A stretch of 64,000 nucleotides of DNA, taken from Streptomyces sp. NBC_00162. GTDB lineage: Bacteria > Actinomycetota > Actinomycetes > Streptomycetales > Streptomycetaceae. Position numbers and translations under genes: made by a program. Under the pieces are notes generated by a model. That model saw only the letters and a program-made list of their open reading frames with translations. It did not search any database and was not told the origin of the DNA. Below are positions 55,930 through 64,000 of this stretch, in pieces. Position 1 is the first letter of the stretch. Every line of letters starts with the position of its first letter. Location of the stretch: assembly GCF_024611995.1 (NCBI RefSeq), contig NZ_CP102509.1, positions 930,001 through 994,000 on the forward strand. The letters run 5' to 3'.

Positions 55930-58900
55930 TCAGACGGCCAGGGGCTCCAGGTCGCGGTGGATCCGCCGCTCGTCGCGGGCGTAGCGGGCCAGGCCGTGGT
56001 CCGCGCCGAGCAGTCGGCTCAGCTCGGCCACCATCTCCGCCCGCAGTCGGGCCGCCTCCTCCTTGCGGCCCATGGAGTCCAGGCTGATCGCCATGTTGGA
56101 GCTGCTCGCCAGGGTCTCGGGATGGTGCGCCCCGAGCACCTCGCGCAGCCGCGTCACGGCCGGCCGCTCCAGCTCCAGGGCGCCTTCCGGATCGCCCTGG
56201 TCGGCCCGTGCGTTGGCCAGGTTCAGCGTCGCGAAGACCGTGTGCGGATGGTGGTCGCCGAGCACGTCCCGCATCAGCCGGATCGTCTGCCGCAGCATCG
56301 CCTCCGCCGTCCCGGCCGCACCCGCGCCCCAGTGGTAGACCGCCAGGTTGTTGACGGCCGCCAGGGTGTACGGGTGCCGCTCGCCCGGCACTTTCATGTA
56401 CTCGTCCACCACCTCCTGCGCCAGGACCAGCGCCCCGCCCGGGTCTCCGGTCGCGAACAGGTCCGAGGCCAGGTTCAGTTCGCAGGAGAGCAGGTCCGGG
56501 TTGTCGAAGGTGTACTTGGCCCGGTAGCGGGCCCGGGTGGCCGTGGTCAGCCGGAGCGCGTCCTCCAGCCGGTCCGCCCGGCGCAGCGACACCGCCAGGT
56601 TCTTCGCGGCCGACAGGGTGCCGGGGAAGGCCCGCCCCAGCGTCCGCTTGTAGGTCTCGTAGGTCCGGCTGAGCAGCTGCACCGAGTCCTCATACCGGCC
56701 CACCTCGCGCAGGTCGCGGGCCAGGTTCTGCGCGGAGGACAGGGTGTACGGGTGCTCCGGCCCGAGCACCTCCGTGCGCAGGTCGTGCACCTCCTGGTCG
56801 ATCTCGCGGGCTCTGGTGTACTGGCCGACCAGCCGCAGGTTCAGCGCCAGGTTGTGCGCGGCGGCCAGCGTGCGCGGGTGCGCCTCGTGGAAGATCTGGC
56901 CGAACCCCTCGTGCGCGTCGGTCGCCAGCTCCATCGCCTCCGCGTACTGGCCGAGCGTGCCCAGGGTGTTGGCGAGACCGCTCATGGTCGCGTATGTGTG
57001 CGGGTGCGAGGGGCCCAGCACCGCGCGCTGGCGTTCCAGGGTGCCCTCGTCCAGCTCCTTCGCCTCCACGAACCGTCCCTGCGAGCGCAGGATGTTCGAC
57101 AGGTGGAAGCGCAGGTACAGGTACTGCGGGTCGTCGTTGCCCAGCAGCTCCTTCCAGGCGTCCCGCAGCTCCACACCCAGCGCGTACGCGGCCTTGAAGT
57201 CGCCGCGCTTCCACAGGTAGCGGACGCGGTCGATCAGCAGCCGGCGAGTCTCCGGCTCCTTGCAGTACCGGGCCTCGGAGGGGGACAGGTGCGGCCAGAT
57301 GGTGTTGAACCTGGGCCAGGTCTCCGGGTTGTCGATCGGCTCGTCGTCGTCCGGCCGGGCGCCCGCCAGGATCCGGTGGACCGTGTGCCGGGCATCCCGC
57401 TGCTCCTCCTCGCTCAGCTGCGCCCGGATCATGGCCTGGACCAGGCGGTGCACCTGGATGCTGTTGCTCACCTGGTCGGCCTTGGCCAGCGCGAACCGGC
57501 CGATCTCCCGGATCAGCCGGCCGAGCACCACCTTCTCCTGGAGCGAGGAGTCGTACGGCTTCAGCGCGTCGATCATCTCCTTGCCGTAGAGGAGGTTCGC
57601 CGAGATCGGCTCGGGTCCGAAGAAGGCGCACAGCTCCAGCAGTCGTGCGGCGGCGGGCGAGCGGAACCGGAGCCGATCCATGGACACGTTCCAGGTGGCG
57701 GGCAGCGGTTTCGGGTATCCGGCCTGCCGGGCCAGCTGCTCCAGGTACGCGGACACCGGTGTCGCGGTCTCCGCGATCCAGGCGCCCGCCTGCTCCACCG
57801 CGAACGGCAGATCGCCCAGCGCCGCGGCCACCTGATCGGCGTCCTCCGCGCTGAGCCCGGGGGCCCGGCGCTGGAGGTGCTGGATGGACTCCTCCCGCAG
57901 GAACAAGTCCATCGGCAGCGAGTCACCGTACTGGGACCAGGTCTGGTTGCGGGAGGTCACGAGTACGTGCCCCGGTCCGCCCGGCGGGAAGAACCGCTTG
58001 AGGGCCTCCGGATCGTCGGCGTTGTCGAAGACCAGCAGCCACCGCGAGGACGGAACCCCCGCCGCAGCAGGTCGATCGCCTCCTGCGAGGCGGCCGACAT
58101 GTCCTCCCCGGTCTGCGCGCCCAGCCGTTCGGCAAGCTCCGCGAGCGCGGCGACGATCTCGTCGGTCTCCTCCGAGGGGATCCACCACACCAGGTCGTAA
58201 TCGGCCATGAACCGGTGGGCGTACTCCAGCACCACCTGGGTCTTGCCCACACCGCCGAGTCCGTAGAGGGTCTGCGGCTGCGGCAGCACCACGGCCATGC
58301 CGCCGCCGAGCTGGTCGCGCATCCGCTCCAGCACGGTGTGGCGCCCGGTGAAACCGGGGTTGCGGGGTGGTGCGTTCCAGACCTTCGGGATGGCTCCGGG
58401 GAAGCGGGGAGCGGGCTGGGAGGAGCCCGCGACGCGGTCCGGGAGCGCCATCGGCCGATCCACCGCGCGCAGCAGGGCGGCGGTGGCGTGCACCTCGTCG
58501 AGGCGGAACAGGTCCACCGGGTCGTGGTCGATGTACGGCGTGGACAGGCGTAGGTCGCCCACCCGCAGTGGAATCAGCCGGCGTCGGCCCCCGGTCGGGT
58601 CCACGGCGGCCGCACGCTCCCACACGTCCACGGCGCGGGCAGAGTTGAGGTAGGCGCCGGAGAGCAGCACCACCGTCCGGGTGGCGGTGTCGCCGCTCAT
58701 GTCCGCCCCGGCGGGCGGGTCCCCGGCGGAGGCGTCCATGCGTATGACCCGGCAGCCGGCCCGGGTGAGCACCGACTCGGCCCAGTCAGCCCACATCCGG
58801 TTCTCGGGGACGTAGGAGAGGAACAGGTCGGTGGGCAAGCCCGGGGGGCGACGGGTGAAGGCGTCCCGGATCCGCAGGCGCGTCTGCTCCTCCATGGCGG

Positions 58901-59858
58901 GCATGGACGTGACCTCGCCCTCGGTGATCACGGCCGTGAGCCGTTCGAAGGCTGAAAGCAGGGAGTCGCTGAGCCCGGCCTCGTCGCCGAAGGTGGCCAG
59001 GATCTCCTCGTAGGCGTAGGAGGAGCGGTACGGGATCTCCACCGCGCGCCAGTAGGAGGTGAGTTCGTCCCCGACGAGCCCGTGGGGGAAGCGGTCGAAC
59101 GTGGTCCGGGCCAGTGCGCGGCCCGCATCGGCCTTGTCCGGATCGCTCTCGTCGACGCGCATCGGGACGGGGTAGATCGTGATGCCCCGGTCGTTGAAGC
59201 GCTCGTCGATCTGCCTGGCGACGGCAGCGGCGCCGTCGATGGACTGGTCGGACAGGGTGAAACAGTCCACCAGGAGGTCCGGGAGGTGGACGGTGCAGAT
59301 GTCCGCGGTGTCGGACAGGCCGGTGCGGCTGTCGATCAGGACGTAGTCGTAGTTCCTCTTCATGTCGGCGCGTAAGGCGTCGAAGAAGAGACCGCCGCCG
59401 AGCCGGTCGTAGAAGTTGTCCCAGTCGAAGGTGGAGACCGTTGCGGAGTACTCGCGGTTCTGCCGGCCGGCCGAGACGAAGTCGAGGGCGCCGCCGTCCG
59501 GGAATTCCCAGCCCAGGGCCTCGGGGGTGAGCGATACGGCGTGCGGCTGTATCCGCGCGTAGTCCTCGTGCCATGCGTCGGCGCGCTGCACCGGGCTGGT
59601 CGCGGCCCACGCGTACTCGCTGATCAGTTCGATGACGCCGGTGGTGGCCCCCAGCGTGGAGGGATCCAGGAAGGGGTGGAAGAAGCGGTGCAGGCCGGGA
59701 GCCTCCAGGTCCCAGTCCACCGCGAGGACCCGTTTGCCGTTGGCTGCGAGGATCCAGGCGGTGTTGGCCAGCGCCATGGTGCGGCCGGTGCCGCCCTTGT
59801 ACGAGTAGAAGGTGACGATGCGTCCGTCACGGCTGTCACTGTCACGACTCACTGTCAT
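55930..59858 (-). CDS. FxsT-like protein: KGGVK NTPase, TIR, NB-ARC, TPR (frameshifted)
   Basis: About 1309 residues after repair of one missing G (C5 run 58056-58060). Residues 12-330: SIMIBI-type NTPase with IVTFYSYKGGTGRTMALANTAW (deviant Walker A at 21-27), VDWDLEAPG and DYVLIDSRTG. About 343-470: TIR-like domain (TDLFLSYVPENRMWADWAESV). About 530-780: NB-ARC with YGLGGVGKTQ and WLLVFDNADDP, then winged helix with VHRLVQAMIR. About 850-1290: TPRs of the kinesin-light-chain type (HPHTYATMSGLANTLGTLGQYAEAMEL). This is the layout of the TPR protein of the FxSxx-COOH peptide system, but the precursor, radical SAM and FxsC genes are not in the window. Confidence 0.85.
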
Positions 59859-59939
59859 CCGCGTCCCCCCGGCCGGTGTACACATCCTCCATTGAACGGG
59901 TCCGAGCCCTGCTTGTGCCAGAGCCCGGGCCGTCCGGGG

Positions 59940-60983
59940 CTATCCGCCCCCCGTCTCCACGCCGTCCTCGTCCCTCGGCGGCCATCCGGACGTCGCCTTC
60001 CCCGGCGCCAGCCGCTCCACCACCTCGGCCAGGTCCTGGCAGGCCTGCTCGATCCTCGCGCGGATGATGTTCTGCTCGGTGACGATCGCCGACAGCAGCA
60101 GCGAGGTCAACGCCGCGGAGCCGTTGAGCGCCTGGAGGTTGACCATGGCTTCGACCAGTGTGTGGTGGTCGAAGGGGCCTTCCTGGGCGATCGCCGCCGA
60201 GTTCGCCATGGCGGACACGAGCAGCATGCACGGCGCGCTGCCCTCCAGCTGGAAGCGCAGGGCCGCCCAGATGAGGAGCGGGAAGACGAGGAACAGGAGC
60301 GCCATGTCGCTCCTGGTCGCCAGCAGGGTGACGGCGAAGGCCGTGACCAGCAGGGCCGCCGCCTCCGCCCACCGGTAGGCGCCAGAGGGAAGGCGGGCCA
60401 TGCGCAGGACCAGGAGCAGCGGCGCGATCACGAGCACGCCCATCGCGTCGCCCGCCCACCACGTCCACCACACGATCCAGAATCCGCTGTCGGGCAGGCT
60501 GTCGGTGACCACGAGCAGCCAGGCACCGATGGTGGCACTGATCAGCATCGGAACCAGGCCGCCCAGGAAGACCAGCGCCACACCGTCCCGGAGCCGGTCC
60601 AGTGTCACGCGGAAGCCGACCCGTCGCAGCATCAGGTAGGCACACACGGGAGCGAGGGTGTTGCCCGCGACGATCCCGAAGCCGACGGGGTCGATCGAGC
60701 CGCTGATCGACTGGATGACGAGACAGGCACCGAGTGCGATACCCGGCCAGACGCGGAGCCCCATCCAGAGCAGGCAGACGAGGGCGATGCCCGTGGGCGG
60801 CCACAGGGGTGTGACGACCGCGCCCTGGATCACCACCTGCTGGAGCAGGCCGATGCGTCCGCCGGCGAAGTAGGCGGCGGCGACGATCAGGTTCAGGAGC
60901 ACCGTCATGCACAGACGCCGGAAGCCCTCGGTGCGCATCACTTCATCAGACAACAGCCCGCGCCCGCCGACGGAGCATGACAC
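59940..60983 (-). CDS. MASE1-domain membrane protein
   Basis: Protein of up to 347 residues made almost wholly of eight to ten membrane helices, with MASE1-like segments: IVAAAYFAGGRIGLLQQ, TPLWPPTGIALVCLLWMGLRVWPGI, GNTLAPVCAYLMLRRVGF, WWAGDAMGVLVIAPLLLVL. MASE1 is a sensory domain normally fused to GGDEF, kinase or phosphatase parts; here a short C-terminal tail is all that follows. The gene upstream in the same direction encodes a SpoIIE phosphatase, the usual output, only 20 bases away. The start may be the GTG used or the ATG 15 codons later. Confidence 0.82.
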   Translation of the reverse strand: MSCSVGGRGLLSDEVMRTEGFRRLCMTVLLNLIVAAAYFAGGRIGLLQQVVIQGAVVTPLWPPTGIALVCLLWMGLRVWPGIALGACLVIQSISGSIDPVGFGIVAGNTLAPVCAYLMLRRVGFRVTLDRLRDGVALVFLGGLVPMLISATIGAWLLVVTDSLPDSGFWIVWWTWWAGDAMGVLVIAPLLLVLRMARLPSGAYRWAEAAALLVTAFAVTLLATRSDMALLFLVFPLLIWAALRFQLEGSAPCMLLVSAMANSAAIAQEGPFDHHTLVEAMVNLQALNGSAALTSLLLSAIVTEQNIIRARIEQACQDLAEVVERLAPGKATSGWPPRDEDGVETGGG

Positions 60984-61003
60984 GCGCTACGGTGCCCTGC
61001 GCA

Positions 61004-61837
61004 TCATCCGGTTCCGCCCCGGACGGCCTCATGGCGCAGCACGAGCACGGCGGCGTCGTCCTCGTGACCGGTGGAGTCGGCGACCCTCATCACCTCGGCG
61101 GCCAGCTCACCGGGGTCCGCGCCCGCCTTCGCCCGGACCACCTCGGCGACGCGCGCCAGACCCCGGTCGATGGGGAAGGACGGTCCTTCGACGACGCCGT
61201 CGGTGACCAGGACGAACGAGCCCCCGGTGGCCAGCCGGCGGCGGGTCACGGGGTACTGCGAGCCCGGCAGCATGCCCAGGGGCAGACCGCCTTCGTCCTC
61301 CACGATGCCGTGCTCGCCGTCGGTCGTGGCCCAGACCCCGGGAACGTGGCCGGCGCGAGCGGTCTGGATCTCCCACGTGATGGGGTCGAAGCGGAGAAAG
61401 GTGCAGGTCGCGAAGAGATCACAGTCCACCGAGAGCAGCAGATCGTTGGCCCGGCTGAGCACCTCGCCCGGGTCGGCGGCGGACGCGGCGACGGCGCGCA
61501 CGGCGATGCGGACCTGCCCCATGAACGCGGCCGCCTCGACGTCGTGGCCCTCCACGTCCCCGATGGAGAAGCCCAGAGCGCCCTCGGGGAGCAGGAAGCC
61601 GTCGTACCAGTCCCCGCCTATGCTCAGGCCGTGACGGGCGGGTGCGTACCGGGCCGCAGTGCGCAGGCCCGGCACGCCGGGAAGGGACGCCGGCAGGATT
61701 TCCCGCTGCAGTGCCTCGGCCAGCTCGACCCGGGCCTGCTGGAGCTCCGCCCCTTCCCGGGCCTGGGCCGTGAGCCGCCCGAGCCTGGTCAGCAGGTCGT
61801 CCGCGGTCGCCGACCGCGTGGACCGATGGTGGCTCAT
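61004..61837 (-). CDS. PP2C-type (SpoIIE) serine/threonine phosphatase
   Basis: Protein of 277 residues. After a short helical linker (LTRLGRLTAQAREGAELQQARVEL) comes the SpoIIE phosphatase domain: LQREILPASLPGVPGLRTAARY, GGDWYDGFLLPEGALGFSIGDVEGHDVEAAAFMGQ with the metal-binding Asp residues, FVLVTDGVVEG and GHEDDAAVLVLR. Such enzymes dephosphorylate anti-anti-sigma factors. I prefer the ATG after GGAG over one five codons earlier. Probably acts with the MASE1 protein encoded next in the operon. Confidence 0.9.
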   Translation of the reverse strand: MSHHRSTRSATADDLLTRLGRLTAQAREGAELQQARVELAEALQREILPASLPGVPGLRTAARYAPARHGLSIGGDWYDGFLLPEGALGFSIGDVEGHDVEAAAFMGQVRIAVRAVAASAADPGEVLSRANDLLLSVDCDLFATCTFLRFDPITWEIQTARAGHVPGVWATTDGEHGIVEDEGGLPLGMLPGSQYPVTRRRLATGGSFVLVTDGVVEGPSFPIDRGLARVAEVVRAKAGADPGELAAEVMRVADSTGHEDDAAVLVLRHEAVRGGTG

Positions 61838-61933
61838 GGACCGCTCCGACATACGTCCGCTTCAGTTCCGACACAGATGGCCAGAATCATCATATTTCGG
61901 ATATTCGCTGATCACATCACGGGCGCAGGCTCC

Positions 61934-64000
61934 TCAGGGGTAGCTCACCAGGTTGGCCACGTTGGTGGACGCGTTCGAAGGGCCGCCCCTGTCGTTGATG
62001 ACGTGCCGGATGGTGCCGGTGCCGCCGAGCGAGACGGTCACCATGCTCTGGAAGCGCACGTTCGGGTTGCCGGGTGCCTCGAAGGCGCGTTCGGCGGTCA
62101 CGCTGCTGTTGACGTTGAAGAAGCAGTAGCTGCCGAGCCCGAAGGCCTGGTGGCTGGTCACGTGGTCGGCCACCTTGTACGCCGCGTAGCCCTGGGTGGA
62201 GCCGTTCATCCAGGCGGCCTGGTTCGGCGGGTCGTACGGCATCTCGTTCTGGTAGAAGTACGTCCGCCCGCCGTTGCCGTTCCACACGGTCTGGTGCTTC
62301 TGGTAGTGCTCGACGAACAGTCCGTACATGGTCACGCCGTCGCCGTTGACCACGAGTCCCGTGTCCGCCGTGTTGCTGTTCCAGCCGATGCCGCTGCCGT
62401 GGTCACCGCGCCAGATCCACATGTGGTCGCCGATGACGTGGTCGCTGTTGACGACGAGGCTGGTCGTCGCCTTGCCCACGGCGGCTCCGCCGACCCGGAA
62501 GAAGACGTCGTGCAGGGAGGTGGGGTTCGCCGAGTGGTTGGCTGCGGCGCCGGCCGGGCCGACCTCCATCAGGGTCCGCGAGGTGGTGGTGCCCGCGTCG
62601 AAGAGCACGCCCGCGATCTTCACCCCGTCGACGTCGGCGACCGTCATGGCCGTGACCCCGTTGTCGGGGATGAACGTGGCGAGGCCGAGTCCGAGGACGA
62701 CGGTGTCGGGCCGGGTCACCCGCAGGGTCCGGTCGAGGTGGTAGACACCGGGCGTGACCAGCAGGTTCTTGCCTTCGGCCAGGGCCGCGTCGATCTGTGC
62801 GGCACTCGCTCCGGGCTTGACGACATAGAACTGGTCCATGCCGAGCGAACTGCCCGCGGCGTTCCCGTTCGCCCAGCTGGTGGCCGAGGAATCGGTCCGC
62901 AGGGACGGCACGAACACCTTGTAGGCGCCCGTCCCGTCCACGTACAGGAAGGGCTTCTCGCGGACGGTCGGCGTCTGGTTCACCGTGGTGTACGGCGGGT
63001 TCGGGAAGCTGGTGGCGGGGACGCCCTGGCTGCCGACGAAGACCATGTTCCAGTTGGACCCGGTCCAGCCGCCGAGCTGCGAGTTGCGGGTCAGCCACTG
63101 CTGCTGCGTCCCCGACCGCACCTGGCCGTCGATCTTGCTGTCCGCCATGAATCCGCCGCTGGCCCAGCCGCCGTCGTCCAGGGCCAGGTTGCCGCGCACG
63201 TGCATGCGGCGGTACGGCGCGGCCTGGGACACCGCCCAGCGGTCGGTGCCGCCCGTCGGGTTCACCGACAGGTTCTCGGCGCCGCGCCAGAAGTTCTGGG
63301 TGGCGTTGTGCGGCGGGAACCAGTCCGCCTCCACGTGCACGGCGCCGTTGATCGTGACCGAGTCCGGTGACTGGCCGAGACCGAGGACCTGGGTGTAGAA
63401 GCCGACGTTGACGTCGTTGGCGTACGTACCCGGCTTGAACATCACCGCGTAGCGCTGGGCGCCGAACTGGTTGGTCTCCTGCTGCCGGAAGATCGAGTCG
63501 AGCCGGCTCTGGATCGTGGACGAGGGCATGGAGGGGTCGAAGACGACCACGTTCGGGCCGAGGTCGACGTCCCCGGGGGCGGTGTTCACGGGAGCCACCT
63601 GGAAGCGTTGGGCCGCCGTGCCGTTGCAGGTGTACTGCACCAGCTGGACGCTGTCGGCGGTCGAGGCGGACGGCACGTCGAGGCACTTGCCGCTGTGGCG
63701 GCTGACGAAGTGGTAGGCGCCACCGCCCTCGTCGACGGCCCTCCACTGCTGGTTGGCTCCGCCGCCGTACGTCCACAGGTGCACGGCCGCGTTGTCCGCC
63801 GAGGACGTGTCGCTGACGTCCACGACCTGAGCGGCGTCGTTGCGGTTGCCGATCCGGACGAAGCCGTCCGTGGTCGGGGTGAAACTCCACTGCTGCGCCG
63901 AGGAGTTGTTGCAGGTGTACTGCTGCACCGCGGTGCCGTTCGCGGTCGCGGCGGACCGCGCGTCCAGGCATTTGCCGCTGCCGGCGTTGACCACCGTGGA
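61934..64000 (-). CDS. Secreted ricin-lectin / right-handed beta-helix protein (5' end beyond window)
   Basis: The N-terminus lies outside the window; about 688 codons are visible. The first ~130 visible residues are a ricin B-type domain with repeated CLDxxSA and QQW ends (SGKCLDARSAATANGTAVQQ, AQQWSF, NQQWRA). The rest has the repeating strand pattern of a pectate-lyase-like or GH55-like beta-helix, with VVFDPSMPSSTIQSRLDSIF, YAVMFKPGTYANDVNVGFYTQV, VTPGVYHLDRTLRVTRPDTV and LFVEHYQKHQTVWNGNGG. Similar streptomycete proteins are often misnamed adenylyl cyclase. Probably a polysaccharide-degrading or -binding exoprotein. Confidence 0.82.
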   Translation of the reverse strand, partial: STVVNAGSGKCLDARSAATANGTAVQQYTCNNSSAQQWSFTPTTDGFVRIGNRNDAAQVVDVSDTSSADNAAVHLWTYGGGANQQWRAVDEGGGAYHFVSRHSGKCLDVPSASTADSVQLVQYTCNGTAAQRFQVAPVNTAPGDVDLGPNVVVFDPSMPSSTIQSRLDSIFRQQETNQFGAQRYAVMFKPGTYANDVNVGFYTQVLGLGQSPDSVTINGAVHVEADWFPPHNATQNFWRGAENLSVNPTGGTDRWAVSQAAPYRRMHVRGNLALDDGGWASGGFMADSKIDGQVRSGTQQQWLTRNSQLGGWTGSNWNMVFVGSQGVPATSFPNPPYTTVNQTPTVREKPFLYVDGTGAYKVFVPSLRTDSSATSWANGNAAGSSLGMDQFYVVKPGASAAQIDAALAEGKNLLVTPGVYHLDRTLRVTRPDTVVLGLGLATFIPDNGVTAMTVADVDGVKIAGVLFDAGTTTSRTLMEVGPAGAAANHSANPTSLHDVFFRVGGAAVGKATTSLVVNSDHVIGDHMWIWRGDHGSGIGWNSNTADTGLVVNGDGVTMYGLFVEHYQKHQTVWNGNGGRTYFYQNEMPYDPPNQAAWMNGSTQGYAAYKVADHVTSHQAFGLGSYCFFNVNSSVTAERAFEAPGNPNVRFQSMVTVSLGGTGTIRHVINDRGGPSNASTNVANLVSYP

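Noticed and set aside
13756..58060. Programmed ribosomal frameshifting as the cause of the frame breaks
   Set aside because: The breaks occur in unrelated genes, always as a missing base in G/C runs, without conserved slippery sites or downstream structures, so sequencing error is simpler.
60977..63370. A 797-codon plus-strand frame opposite the SpoIIE and ricin/beta-helix genes
   Set aside because: Typical G+C-rich antisense shadow; the minus strand has clear domains.
55930..64000. A complete FxSxx-COOH peptide cluster
   Set aside because: I looked on both strands around the FxsT-like gene and saw no precursor ending FxSxx, no radical SAM CxxxCxxC protein and no FxsC-type gene.
1..64000. 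tRNA, rRNA, insertion sequence or integrase genes
   Set aside because: No cloverleaf with a CCA-type acceptor, no rRNA-like stretch, no transposase DDE pattern and no tyrosine recombinase motif were noticed.

Overview
The window reads as a stretch of Streptomyces chromosome (or a very close actinomycete). The DNA is G+C-rich, many genes start with GTG after purine-rich ribosome binding sites, stop and start codons overlap as ATGA or GTGA in several gene pairs, and the content is typical of the genus: Tat-exported enzymes, class I bacterial P450s, a lone FxsT-type TPR protein, an EACC1-caspase locus, ricin-lectin exoenzymes and a SpoIIE phosphatase. I saw no rRNA, tRNA, insertion sequence, phage gene or CRISPR array.

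Layout. 1-10 kb: end of an unknown membrane or secreted protein, oleate hydratase, enoyl-CoA hydratase, a small secreted protein, a P450/amidohydrolase pair, a Tat beta-lactamase, an RNA 2',3'-cyclic phosphodiesterase, a Ser-rich secreted protein, an arginase-family enzyme and a P-loop kinase. 10.5-13.7 kb: a TPR protein translationally coupled to a zinc carboxypeptidase carrying a seven-repeat propeller lectin. 13.7-18.3 kb: the most unusual locus, EACC1, then a caspase fused through one membrane helix to a solute-binding module and a vWA domain, then a separate solute-binding lipoprotein. 18.4-30.6 kb: RidA/HxlR pair, FUSC membrane protein, M15 peptidase, acylphosphatase, VOC protein, small membrane proteins, acyl-CoA ligase, lipoproteins, dienelactone-hydrolase-like protein, a secreted metalloprotease with ricin domain and an AhpD-like protein. 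30.8-39 kb: an XRE-NACHT membrane protein, a second FUSC protein and a three-gene GMC oxidoreductase operon. 39-45.6 kb: P450, S28 peptidase and an accessory respiratory set (ctaD-ctaF facing qcrB). 45.9-51 kb: GH2 exoenzyme and a coupled sigma factor/IclR-type regulator. 51.4-55.9 kb: MHS transporter, two-component system and TAXI-type binding lipoprotein. 55.9-64 kb: a giant KGGVK-TIR-NB-ARC-TPR protein, MASE1 protein, SpoIIE phosphatase and the 3' part of a ricin/beta-helix exoenzyme gene.

A property of the data matters for every reader. Seventeen single-base frameshifts interrupt eleven otherwise good genes, and every one is repaired by adding one base, in almost all cases to a run of four to six G or C. 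This looks like homopolymer undercalling rather than real gene decay, so I annotate these genes across the lesion. The GMC oxidoreductase also carries an in-frame TAG that this explanation does not cover.

The candidate for an undescribed system is the EACC1-caspase-solute binding/vWA locus. It looks like a membrane device in which an extracellular ligand or surface event controls an intracellular caspase-like protease. Secondary candidates are the TPR/carboxypeptidase-propeller pair, the XRE-NACHT membrane protein and the orphan FxsT-like protein.
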